From the NCBI RefSeq assembly GCF_022601895.1, contig NZ_JAKVIO010000003.1, positions 109,581-173,580 on the forward strand: a DNA stretch of 64,000 nucleotides, read 5' to 3'. A model generated the notes under the pieces. It did not search any database. It was not told the origin of the DNA and saw only the letters and a list, made by a program, of their open reading frames with translations. Shown here piece by piece: positions 51,155 to 58,479 of this stretch. How positions within the stretch are numbered: position 1 is the first letter of the stretch; the number at the start of each line of letters is the position of its first letter. Position numbers and translations under genes: made by a program. This DNA is from Sphingomonas sp. LaA6.9. GTDB lineage: Bacteria; Pseudomonadota; Alphaproteobacteria; Sphingomonadales; Sphingomonadaceae.

Positions 51155-51844
51155 TCAGGACGGCGTTTCCCCCGTCATCTGGGGCACAAGTGGAATGAGC
51201 TCGATGACATCGAGCCGCGATTCCTGGACGGGATGTGGCAGAACCATGCGCCAGCGAAAGGGTTCGACGCGTTCGACGACGCCGACAAGATTGCGGCTGA
51301 CATCGTCGCCATAGGCGGGCGGGGTCTGTTCATCGCCGCGCGCCATTGCGCCGAGAAAGACGAGCTGCGTCTCGCCATCGGGCCAGATCCTGCCCGCTGG
51401 GCGTTCCGAGCCGCTTTCCTTGGTAAAGGTCAACAGCGCATCGTCGGCGCCGACATAGCAGGAAAAGGGCTTGTAGGAGACGAAGCCGCGACTGGCGCGC
51501 GTCGCCGAATTGGGCAGTCGCCAGACACGGCAGCGATAGCTGCCGGGCGGCGGGGCGGGTCGGGGCAATGCCACCGTCGGATCGAGCAATGCTCCCAGCG
51601 CCGCGATGGCGGCCTTGGCGCGGCCGGGTCGCACCGCCGCAAGACCGTTGCGCCAATCCTCGCGCAAGCGCTCCAGCCGGCCGATATCCTCGGGACTGGC
51701 AAAGTTTCGCCATTCCACCTCGGATTCGTCCTCGACGGAAACCACGGCGGGTGCGGCGGGTGGCGGCGCTTCGGGTTTGACGCACCCGCCCAGCAGCGCA
51801 AACGCGCCCATGATGATGGGGTATTGAGCGAACACGAAACGCAC
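51155..51844 (-). CDS. DUF4893-family lipoprotein
   Basis: A 229-residue protein with a lipobox (FALLGGC, Cys21), a Pro/Ala linker, and the DUF4893 body: EWRNFASPEDIGRLERLRED, PPPGSYRCRVWRLPNSATRA, VSYKPFSCYVGADDALLTFT, RRMVLPHPVQESRLDVIELI-like end. The function is unknown; members are common in sphingomonads. The gene is alone, with no operon neighbour. Confidence 0.82.
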   Translation of the reverse strand: MRFVFAQYPIIMGAFALLGGCVKPEAPPPAAPAVVSVEDESEVEWRNFASPEDIGRLERLREDWRNGLAAVRPGRAKAAIAALGALLDPTVALPRPAPPPGSYRCRVWRLPNSATRASRGFVSYKPFSCYVGADDALLTFTKESGSERPAGRIWPDGETQLVFLGAMARGDEQTPPAYGDDVSRNLVGVVERVEPFRWRMVLPHPVQESRLDVIELIPLVPQMTGETPS

Positions 51845-51955
51845 GCACGCCTCCGCGATGCCGCGCCCCCGCGCGCGGTGATCTTACTTTCGAAATACTG
51901 CGAAATGGTAAATAACGAAAGTTAACGAAAGGCTAATAGGATGGCGCAACGGGGG

Positions 51956-51991
51956 AGGCGGCGGGCACGGAATGGCCGGCCCGCCGCCCTG
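51956..51991 (-). terminator. GC-rich hairpin after the Arg/Asp-rich gene
   Basis: AGGCGGCGGGC pairs with GCCCGCCGCCCT across a 12-base loop, directly behind the stop of the gene at 51995-52378. No T run follows, so it may be a transcript-end stem rather than a classical terminator. Confidence 0.45.
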
Positions 51992-51994
51992 GGG

Positions 51995-52378
51995 TTACCA
52001 GCGATCGCCGCGGTCGCGGTGCCAGTAACCCGCGCGGTCGCGCCACCAGCCGCGCCGGTCATGGCTGTACCAGCGGTCGCCGCGCCAATTGCCCCGGCCC
52101 CAGCGCCGGTCATCGCGCCAGTCATCGCGCCTGTAGTCGTGCCTGTCGTCGCGATAGTCGCGCCGCGCCTCGCGCAGGTCGCGCTCAAGGTCGCGGCGTG
52201 CCGCATAGACGTCGCGGCGGCTGTCGGCGCGGCGCATGTCGCGGTCATAGTCGCGATAGGCATCGCGCACGTCGCGCTGATATTCGCGACGATCGCTGCG
52301 CGGGCTGTCTGCCAGTGCGGGGGTGGCGGGAAGCGCGGCCAGGCCGATCAAACCCGCCGCGATGATGAGTTTACGCAT
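51995..52378 (-). CDS. Exported Arg/Asp-rich protein (no glycine zipper)
   Basis: A 127-residue protein with the signal peptide MRKLIIAAGLIGLAALPATP and then an Arg/Asp/Tyr/Trp-rich body with repeats such as YRDYDRDMRRADSRRD and RRDYRDDRHDYRRDDWRDDR. It resembles the middle of the glycine-zipper protein at 49171 but lacks the C-terminal zipper domain. ATG at 52378 has GGAG upstream. It has the shared TGAAC-N15-GTTCA element 65 bases upstream. Confidence 0.75.
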   Translation of the reverse strand: MRKLIIAAGLIGLAALPATPALADSPRSDRREYQRDVRDAYRDYDRDMRRADSRRDVYAARRDLERDLREARRDYRDDRHDYRRDDWRDDRRWGRGNWRGDRWYSHDRRGWWRDRAGYWHRDRGDRW

Positions 52379-52442
52379 ACCATTACTCCATTCATGACCG
52401 ACGCGCCCGGCGTCGGGTATCGCAACAATGGCATGGTGTAGC

Positions 52443-52467
52443 TGAACCGCCGAGAACGGAGCGTTCA
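52443..52467. promoter_or_regulatory. TGAAC-N15-GTTCA inverted repeat, copy 2
   Basis: 65 bases before the start at 52378. Same 25-base geometry as the copies at 49775 and 53150. Confidence 0.6.
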
Positions 52468-52635
52468 TCGGGGGTTAGGCTGATTTTCGGGGGCGGGCGG
52501 CGTCCGGCGGAACACATGCGGAATTTGCAATACGCGCGCGCGGCTTTGCGCTATGCAGAGTTGCGGCATTGGAGAAACGACTCCGGCGCCGCACGAGATT
52601 CGGACCCGGCGATCGCGACCCCGCCGGGTGCGTGG

Positions 52636-52678
52636 GGACATAGGGCATGGTCGGTGTAACCCGCCATGCCCTGTGTCC
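52636..52678. terminator. Long inverted repeat after the second glycine-zipper gene
   Basis: A 15-bp stem (GGACATAGGGCATGG / CCATGCCCTGTGTCC, one G-T pair) with a 13-base loop lies 33 bases past the stop at 52711. No T run. Possibly a transcript terminator or stabiliser for the leftward gene. Confidence 0.5.
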
Positions 52679-52710
52679 AACCCTTCACTTCATGTCAGAG
52701 CTTGACGACG

Positions 52711-53085
52711 TCAGCGGCAGCGCAGCTCGCCGCGGTCGATCTCGCGCCCGAGCAGCGCGCCGCCCGCGCCGCCGATGATCGTGCCGACGGTCTTGTCACG
52801 CCCGTCATCGAGTTCGCGACCGAGCAACGCGCCGACCGCACCACCGATGATGAGCCCGGTGGTGCCGTTGTCGCGGCGGCAATGATAATGCCCGTCATCG
52901 CCGCGCCAGACGCGATCATCGTAGCGCAGCGGGCGCGGGTCGACATAATAGCCGTAACGATCGTAGCGCGCGGCGTCCTTGGCGCGCTTGCCGTGCGCGG
53001 GCGCCCAGGGCGGCGGATCGGCAAGTGCCGGCGCCACGGGCGCTGCGAAGGCGGCGAGGGTGGCTGCCATGATGAGCTTGCGCAT
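52711..53085 (-). CDS. Exported glycine-zipper 2TM protein
   Basis: A 124-residue protein with the signal peptide MRKLIMAATLAAFAAPVAPA, a Tyr/Arg/Asp-rich region (RYDRYGYYVDPRPLRYDDRV, WRGDDGHYHCRRDNGTTG) and a glycine-zipper 2TM domain (LIIGGAVGALLGRELDDGRD, TVGTIIGGAGGALLGREIDR). It is a close relative of the protein at 49171; both share CRRD-GTTGLI. The same upstream inverted repeat precedes it. Confidence 0.85.
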   Translation of the reverse strand: MRKLIMAATLAAFAAPVAPALADPPPWAPAHGKRAKDAARYDRYGYYVDPRPLRYDDRVWRGDDGHYHCRRDNGTTGLIIGGAVGALLGRELDDGRDKTVGTIIGGAGGALLGREIDRGELRCR

Positions 53086-53149
53086 GATGTCCTCCTTGTC
53101 GGATTCGTTCTTCACGACGATCAACGAGCGCAATTTGCATTGGGTTGCA

Positions 53150-53174
53150 TGAACATAAAACTACCTCGCGTTCA
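53150..53174. promoter_or_regulatory. TGAAC-N15-GTTCA inverted repeat, copy 3
   Basis: 65 bases before the start at 53085; it also lies about 95 bases upstream of the divergent DUF1905 gene. The flanks GTTGCATGAAC / GTTCAT match copy 1. Confidence 0.6.
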
Positions 53175-53269
53175 TCTGCGGTACGGAAATCGCGCGCGGG
53201 GGCCTGGCGCGCAGGCCCGGGGCGCGCGCCGCGATTGCCATCGCCCGCGCCCGCGGGCACGATCGGTCG

Positions 53270-53581
53270 ATGGACGGTGAAGGCGAATTCGAGATCAACG
53301 CGCGCATCTGGGTGTGGCGCGCCGCGCCCCCGGCCAAGGGCGCGTGGCACTTCCTGACGATCGAGGGGCAGGCCGCCGCCGAGATCCGTTATGCCGCGCT
53401 CGGCCGCACCGGCGGCTTCGGATCGGTCAGGGTGACCGCAACGATCGGCGGGACACGCTGGCGCACCTCGTTGTTCCCGCACCGGGAATCGGGCGGCTTC
53501 CTGCTGCCGATCAAGGCCGATGTGCGCCGCGCCGAAGGGATCGCGGCGGGGGACGTGGTGACGGTTTCGCTGACCGTGTGA
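53270..53581 (+). CDS. DUF1905-domain protein
   Basis: A 103-residue protein covering one DUF1905 domain: FEINARIWVWRAAPPAKGAW, HFLTIEGQAAAEIRYAALGR, GFGSVRVTATIGGTRWRTSL, FPHRESGGFLLPIKADVRRA, EGIAAGDVVTVSLTV. The family forms a small beta barrel of unknown function. It is complete and divergent from the glycine-zipper gene. There is no strong ribosome site. Confidence 0.85.
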   Translation: MDGEGEFEINARIWVWRAAPPAKGAWHFLTIEGQAAAEIRYAALGRTGGFGSVRVTATIGGTRWRTSLFPHRESGGFLLPIKADVRRAEGIAAGDVVTVSLTV

Positions 53582-53722
53582 GGCCGCGCCCGCGGTCGGC
53601 GTACGAGTGCTTGCGCGTTTTCCCCTGATAGACCCGGGTGCGGGCGCGGATTATTGAAATGTGCAGGTGCAGGCGATGCCCGATCCGCGGGCGGTCGCGC
53701 ACTCGAGCCGAGGAGTTCCGCG

Positions 53723-54163
53723 ATGCACATGCTGCGCAACGCCTGCTGCCTTTTCGCGCTGGTCGTCGCGGGCGAGGCGGTCGCGCAGGACGATCTCTGC
53801 CCCGCACTCCGCAAGCTGCAGACGCTGGCGCCTTCGGATTTTGGCTCGATCGACGGCGGCCCGATCGGGACATCTGGCATGGACCATGCGACGACGATGA
53901 AGCTCCCCCGCGCGCAGATGTGCGGGATCTCGGCGCAGCCCGACAAGCACGCCGAATATTGGTGCAAATGGGAGTCGACCGAGGACAGTTTCGAGCGGCG
54001 GCTGACGTCTTATGGAAAGGCGATCGGCACCTGCCTCGGCGCGCCCCCGGAACGCGTCAACGAGTGGACGATCGCCATCCGCGGCCATGGCGTCGAATTC
54101 ATGCTCGACGGCGGCGAAGACCTCGGATGGACCGAATTGCTGCTCTACGTCGAGGCGCAGTGA
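53723..54163 (+). CDS. Exported hypothetical protein with four cysteines
   Basis: A 146-residue protein with a signal peptide (MHMLRNACCLFALVVAGEAV, cleavage after VAQ) and a mature part with four Cys (DLCPALRKLQTL, AQMCGIS, YWCKWES, GTCLGAP), probably two disulphides. No family recognised. GAGGAG precedes the ATG. It is followed 88 bases later by the TIR gene; any functional link is unproven. Confidence 0.7.
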   Translation: MHMLRNACCLFALVVAGEAVAQDDLCPALRKLQTLAPSDFGSIDGGPIGTSGMDHATTMKLPRAQMCGISAQPDKHAEYWCKWESTEDSFERRLTSYGKAIGTCLGAPPERVNEWTIAIRGHGVEFMLDGGEDLGWTELLLYVEAQ

Positions 54164-54251
54164 GCGCGACAAAGCGGCGCAACACCGTTGACATGGCCGC
54201 CATGCTGCCATCAACTCGCCGTCCGTATCGGAAGGACTCTCGGAGGCACTG

Positions 54252-55175
54252 ATGGACAAGCCGCGACTCTTTCTGGGCTCGTCAGGGAAGCAGGAGAAGC
54301 TGCTTCAGGCGCTGACGCGGGGCTTGAGCGATATCGCGCAGGTCGAGCCGTGGACGACGTCCTTCAATCCGGGAACCTCGACATTGCAGCGCCTGATCGA
54401 CCTCACGCGCGAGGTCGATTTCGCGGCGTTCATCTTCGCGCAGGACGACTGGACGACGGTCGGCGCGCCCGCGTCGCCCGGTCATGACACGGCACAGGCG
54501 GCGCCGCGCGACAATGTCGTGTTCGAGGCGGGGCTTTTCGGTGGCGTGCTCGGCATGCGCCGCACGTTCATCCTCCATGCCAATGGCGCGAAGCTCCCAA
54601 CCGACCTGCTCGGCCTGACCTCGGTGCGCTATGCGGGCGAGATGACCGCGGCCGAGACGCGCGCGATCAACCAGAAGATCCGCGCCGCGATCGAGAGCGA
54701 GGGCCGGCTGACGCGCGTCGAGGGCTGCTGGTGGCAGTTCTCGCTGAGCGCGCGCACCGAAAGGGAACCCTCCGCGCTCGGTCTGATCAAGTTCACGCGC
54801 GATCGCAGGGGCGCGCTCGAAATGGCGGGGCGTTCGTGGCGCGAGGATGGAACCCTGCTCGCACGATACTGGAGCGAGGCGACGAAGGAGAAGGATGCGG
54901 GCATCTTCTATTACTGGAATGGCGAGCGGCCGCTCGATCCGGATGCGCCTCAACTGCACGGAACAGGCGAGATGCGGCTGGAATCCGACGACCGTGCAAC
55001 GGGCTATTTCGCGACGCGCTCGGATTCGAATCCCGACATGACCGCGCGGACGGCGGGTATCTACTGGCGCGCCGATTCAGCCGACGCCGCCATAATGGAC
55101 GGCCGTGACAACGAGGCGCGCGCGGCGCTGATCGCGGAGCGGCTGGAGCAGTGGAAGTCCGTCAAGAATATGTGA
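54252..55175 (+). CDS. TIR-domain protein of the CAP12/Pycsar-effector type with unknown C-terminal domain
   Basis: A 307-residue cytosolic protein. Residues 1-150 match the TIR-like nucleotide-binding domain of PF10137: RLFLGSSGKQEKLLQALTRG, the acidic FAQDDW (62-67) and RDNVVFEAGLFGGVLGMRRT with the predicted catalytic Glu92. Residues about 155-307 form a Trp/Tyr-rich beta-type domain (CWWQFSLSARTERE, GIFYYWNGERP, ATGYFATRSDSN) that I cannot assign; it might sense a ligand. TIR proteins of this type are NADases in CBASS/Pycsar defence, but no cyclase is nearby. GGAGG precedes the ATG. Confidence 0.8.
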   Translation: MDKPRLFLGSSGKQEKLLQALTRGLSDIAQVEPWTTSFNPGTSTLQRLIDLTREVDFAAFIFAQDDWTTVGAPASPGHDTAQAAPRDNVVFEAGLFGGVLGMRRTFILHANGAKLPTDLLGLTSVRYAGEMTAAETRAINQKIRAAIESEGRLTRVEGCWWQFSLSARTEREPSALGLIKFTRDRRGALEMAGRSWREDGTLLARYWSEATKEKDAGIFYYWNGERPLDPDAPQLHGTGEMRLESDDRATGYFATRSDSNPDMTARTAGIYWRADSADAAIMDGRDNEARAALIAERLEQWKSVKNM

Positions 55176-55254
55176 TCGCTTGCATCGGGTCGTGAACGCC
55201 GCCACAGGCGCGCTCCCGCGTCGCATGACGCACGCGGAAACACAGGAGGCGATC

Positions 55255-55510
55255 ATGAAGAACACCGACGCATTCGCCGACCTCCCCTGCTTTCGAGGTC
55301 ACCAGTAAACGCCGCAAAGGCTTCCCCAGCGAGACGCGCGTGAAGCGGGGCTTGCGTTTCGTCCGTGGTGGCGAGGTGGAGCTGGTCGAGAAGCTTGGCC
55401 GCAAGGATCCGTGCCCCTGCAACTCGGGCCGCAGATTTCAGCAGATGCTGCATGTCCACGGGCCGGTTTCGACGGCATCGGGCGGGATGATTATTGGCGT
55501 TGAGGCCTGA
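55255..55510 (+). pseudogene. SEC-C motif protein, broken by a +1 frameshift
   Basis: ATG at 55255 has a perfect AGGAGG six bases upstream but the frame stops after 17 codons. If one C of the CCCC run at 55284-55287 is removed, it continues for 84 residues, to a stop at 55508-55510, including [20 protein letters not shown] and [20 protein letters not shown], a SEC-C zinc-binding motif (CPCNSGRRF). So this is a small SEC-C protein disabled by a one-base insertion, a homopolymer sequencing error, or a ribosomal frameshift. Confidence 0.75.
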
Positions 55511-55769
55511 GCGGCCCTGATGCGCGCGGGGGTGATGCGGCCAGGTGCCGTGCCGCCCCCGCTTTACAATCGCGCGCCGAACGCCTATCGGCCCGCCTCC
55601 GAAACGATTTCACAGGTGCGCCGATGATGTTTTTCATTCGTCTTGCGCCACCGCCCTCCATCCAGACGGGGCGGTAGGCCCTCGAGCAACGCTGCCGCCG
55701 CATGACGCGCGCGGCGTGATCTCCTGATGCAAGTCCGCCGGGGGCATTAGGCCCCGCGTGGAGGGTTTC

Positions 55770-56171
55770 ATGTATGTCCGCTTCCATGCGCCGTGGCGGG
55801 AGGTCCGCCGCGGGGTGAGCCATGGCCTGTTCGGTCCGGCCGGCTGGTGCGCGCGCGACCCGGATGCGGGGGGCGTGCTGCGCGAGGCGATCGGGCGCGA
55901 GCTCGACTGGTTCAACGCCAACCTGCCGGTGCCGCGCCACCGTCACTTCCTCGTCAAGTCGCGCCGCCGCTGGCGGAGCGACGGGATCTGCTGGTTCATG
56001 GGCGACGCGGGCGAGATGATCGCGCACGCGCATCTGCTCGCGCGCCTGCTGCACGAGTGCGGCGTGCCGGTGACCAAAGTGGTGACGCACCGGCCCGGGA
56101 CGATCCTGTACCGCGATGCGTACCAGATCGTCGCCAAGCCGGCCGACGCGACGCCGACGATATGGCACTGA
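55770..56171 (+). CDS. Conserved hypothetical protein
   Basis: A 133-residue protein starting MYVRFHAPWREVRRGVSHGL (GGAGGG upstream of ATG 55770). Features: DWFNANLPVPRHRHFLVKSR, GICWFMGDAGEMIAHAHLLA, RLLHECGVPVTKVVTHRPGT, ILYRDAYQIVAKPADATP. It is basic, soluble, and I recall similar proteins of unknown function in alphaproteobacteria; no domain name can be given. No signal peptide. Confidence 0.7.
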   Translation: MYVRFHAPWREVRRGVSHGLFGPAGWCARDPDAGGVLREAIGRELDWFNANLPVPRHRHFLVKSRRRWRSDGICWFMGDAGEMIAHAHLLARLLHECGVPVTKVVTHRPGTILYRDAYQIVAKPADATPTIWH

Positions 56172-56223
56172 GCCGGGCCACCCCGTGATGGCGCGAAAGC
56201 CATGGCGGGTTTGCCCGCCGCGC

Positions 56224-56778
56224 TCAGATGATGCCGTCGATGCGCCAGATGATGATGAGGCCGAACCCGATGATGCCGTCGATGACGACGCACCAGGGCA
56301 CGTACCAGCGCGGGATCCTGACCAGTTGCAGGCGCGAGCGGTTGTGGTGCGCGAAATCCCAGAGCGCGTGCCCGAAATAGGCGAGCGGTAGCAGGATCGG
56401 CCAGGCAAGCTGGCCGACGAGCGCGGCCAGCGTGAACAGGCCGGTGACGTTGAACTCGACGAACTGGTCGCGGGGCGAGCCGTTCATCACCGCGAAGCCG
56501 AAATAGACGCCCGCGATCAGCGCGATGAGGACCGCTGCGAAGCCCAGCGAGGCGGCGGGCGACAGGAAGGCATGCGGCAGCAGCGATGCAATGCCAACGG
56601 CTATCCCGGTCAGGATCGGCCGGCGCGCGAAGACCGATGGATGATGATGCTCGTGCTCGAACTCATGCGAGGAGAGGGGGGGGGCATGGCGGGTCTCCGA
56701 TCGTTGAGGTGGAACGACTGGCCAGGACGGGCACAGGCGCGAAGCCGCGACCGGGCTCGGCCCCTCAGATCGCGACAA
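56224..56778 (-). CDS. Integral membrane protein with homopolymer at its probable start
   Basis: The reading frame codes for a four-to-five-helix membrane protein (ARRPILTGIAVGIASLLPHA, AASLGFAAVLIALIAGVYFG, FTLAALVGQLAWPILLPLAY, YVPWCVVIDGIIGFGLIIIW) with a His-rich N-terminal stretch (EFEHEHHHPS). The in-frame upstream part has no Met and is odd. A well-placed ATG (56685-56687, GGAGA upstream) lies just before a run of nine C (minus strand), out of frame; with ten or seven C it would fuse. The true start is therefore around 56687. Function unknown. Confidence 0.6.
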   Translation of the reverse strand: MSRSEGPSPVAASRLCPSWPVVPPQRSETRHAPPLSSHEFEHEHHHPSVFARRPILTGIAVGIASLLPHAFLSPAASLGFAAVLIALIAGVYFGFAVMNGSPRDQFVEFNVTGLFTLAALVGQLAWPILLPLAYFGHALWDFAHHNRSRLQLVRIPRWYVPWCVVIDGIIGFGLIIIWRIDGII

Positions 56779-57115
56779 TGTGCGCAGTGCAGTTACTATT
56801 CGTGAGGATATTGAATTCCACCCATGGCGATATCAGGAAGGCGAGGACGACGGCGGTGGACCCCGTATATCCGATGGGTGGGGCGAAGGTGGCAGGCGCC
56901 AGCGACGTTCCCATGCTGCGCTGGTAGAAGGGCGGCGCCGCGCTGTAACCGTCGAGGGTCCAGGTAATCATTCTGCTTATGTTTGCAGGATTCTGCACGG
57001 CAAGTTCGAGAAACTGGTAGGGCACGCCCTGAACCACCAGCGGGCCTTGCCAGATTTTGGTCCAGATACTGGATCGTACCGTCACCCAGTTGAACGCTGA
57101 TCCGGCGGCGGCCAT
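56765..57115 (-). CDS. Hypothetical protein, second of a gene pair
   Basis: A 116-residue protein (MAAAGSAFNWVTVRSSIWTK; PLVVQGVPYQFLELAVQNPA; MITWTLDGYSAAPPFYQRSM) that looks beta-rich and has a hydrophobic C-terminal third. No motif recognised. It begins two bases after the stop of the gene at 57118-57561, indicating an operon. Confidence 0.55.
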   Translation of the reverse strand: MAAAGSAFNWVTVRSSIWTKIWQGPLVVQGVPYQFLELAVQNPANISRMITWTLDGYSAAPPFYQRSMGTSLAPATFAPPIGYTGSTAVVLAFLISPWVEFNILTNSNCTAHIVAI

Positions 57116-57117
57116 GG

Positions 57118-57561
57118 TCAGGACCCCATCGGTGCAGGCTGGAATGCGGGGCGCGGTGCAGCCTGCAGTGCCTCGAATTCGCAGCGGTGCAGCGCGAGGT
57201 GTACGCGACTGAGCAGTTCGCCTTCATGTGCAATCGGGAACCAGCTTTCGGGCATCATGTGCGCAATCGCGCCTGCATCGATGCGATGTCCGCCGAGCTT
57301 CAGCATGTCTTCCCCGATGCACGATTGCAGCGCCCCGGCGTCGGCAACGGGATAGCGCAGGCCGCGCCGTCGCGCCTCCTGCCCGATGGCAGTTACGATC
57401 CGCAGTACCGGCACGATGGCAAGGATGGTGTCGAGCAGTTCCAGGTCATCGGCGACCAGTGTCAGGTCGATTGCGCCGCCACGCCAGCCCGCGATCGTCC
57501 GCTGCCCGTCGGCGGCATCAGCCGCCGGTGCGTCGCTTTCCGGTTTTTTGCGCTTTGTCAT
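57118..57561 (-). CDS. Hypothetical protein, first of a gene pair
   Basis: A 147-residue protein with a basic N-terminus (MTKRKKPESDAPAADAADGQ) and a mostly helical body (DLTLVADDLELLDTILAIVP, VLRIVTAIGQEARRRGLRYP, GEGELLSRVHLALHRCEFEA-like end). GGAGG (minus strand GGAGGCAGCTCC) precedes ATG 57561. I do not recognise it. It is paired with the gene at 56765-57115. Confidence 0.6.
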   Translation of the reverse strand: MTKRKKPESDAPAADAADGQRTIAGWRGGAIDLTLVADDLELLDTILAIVPVLRIVTAIGQEARRRGLRYPVADAGALQSCIGEDMLKLGGHRIDAGAIAHMMPESWFPIAHEGELLSRVHLALHRCEFEALQAAPRPAFQPAPMGS

Positions 57562-57639
57562 GGAGCTGCCTCCAGTCCCCGAAGGCTAACATGCGGGCGC
57601 GGGGGCAACAATCGACGCAAAGGGGGAGGGACCGCGCCC

Positions 57640-57910
57640 TTGCGGAGTGGTGAGCACATCCGCATCGCGGAACCCCCGAAACGCACCCGCCGCGCTGCGC
57701 CGCCGAGGCCACGCTTGGCGCGCGCGCGCGACGCAGCGGCTCCACGCGCTGCTCAATGAAGGCCCCTTTACGCTCGAACCCATTGACCGCGACACCGACC
57801 GCTATGGCCGCAAGCTGCGGATCGTCACGCGCGGCGGGTAGTCGGTCGGGGGAATGCTAGTAAGCGAAGGACTGGGGCGGCGTTTTGATGGTCGGGACGG
57901 CGGGGGCTAG
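57640..57910 (+). pseudogene. Staphylococcal-nuclease-like protein, decayed
   Basis: Three reading frames in succession carry pieces of one nuclease. GEHIRIA lies in frame one and TPETHPPRCAAEATLGARA in frame two. TQRLHALLNEGPFTLEPIDR followed by DTDRYGRKLRIVTRGG lies in frame three. After a TAG (57839-57841) the same frame continues as SVGGMLVSEGLGRRFDGRD. SNase catalytic residues (the RYGR and E of PFTLEPIDRD) survive. Two frameshifts and one nonsense codon mean it is inactive. The N-terminal part is not identifiable. Confidence 0.75.
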
Positions 57911-58087
57911 AGCAAGGCAGAGGAACGAATTAGCGCTTCGTCATCCAATCCGTGACCTTTAGTCACGGCCGCCACGGTACGAGCTGGTGGGGATTTCCCC
58001 GCCACCTGAAACTGATCAAAAGGCGAACGCTCAAATACCAGCGCTGCGAGCGAGGCGGCCTAAAATCCTCCACGAGAAGAGGTAGCT

Positions 58088-58405
58088 GTGAAAGCTGTAG
58101 AGATTATTCGCGCGCACGGAGCGCCGATGCCTCGCAAGGAGCTATTCAATGCACTGGCGAAAGAAGGTCTCGTAATCCACGGCAAAGACCCGGAAATGGT
58201 TCTTAGCACCATGCTGTGGCGCGCGAGCGACACGATTGTACGCCTCCCCCCGCATGGATACTGGCCTAAGGATACGCCTTTTTCGCCGGCACAATACGAT
58301 CCAGATTTTGACGCTCTGTTTGGTCCTGCATCAACCGAGCCGGAAGGAGAGATCGATGACGGAGACACGGACGAAGACCATCCCGACGACAAGCCGCTCA
58401 TCTAG
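58088..58405 (+). CDS. HARE-HTH-domain protein
   Basis: A 105-residue protein beginning with GTG at 58088 (GAGG upstream). Residues 1-65 (KAVEIIRAHGAPMPRKELFN, ALAKEGLVIHGKDPEMVLST, MLWRASDTIVRLPPHGYWPK) resemble the HARE-HTH winged helix found in restriction enzymes and chromatin proteins; the rest is acidic (EPEGEIDDGDTDEDHPDD). It is lower in GC than its surroundings. It may be the free-standing DNA-recognition part of a larger system or a remnant; no methylase or nuclease accompanies it. Confidence 0.65.
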   Translation: MKAVEIIRAHGAPMPRKELFNALAKEGLVIHGKDPEMVLSTMLWRASDTIVRLPPHGYWPKDTPFSPAQYDPDFDALFGPASTEPEGEIDDGDTDEDHPDDKPLI

Positions 58406-58479
58406 CTTGTCGATGTAGTTGAGTTGGTACTGTCCAAAGGCAAATCGCTAGCCGATCGCTGGGATCGGCGGAGCACGAC

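Noticed and set aside
49775..53174. The TGAAC...GTTCA element as EcfG (general stress sigma) promoters
   Set aside because: EcfG sites read GGAAC-N16/17-GTT; here the first G is T and the gap is 15, with mirror symmetry that a promoter does not need. Not fully excluded.
54252..56171. The TIR gene and its neighbours as a CBASS/Pycsar operon
   Set aside because: No cyclase, no regulator and no operon spacing; neighbouring genes are unrelated or broken.
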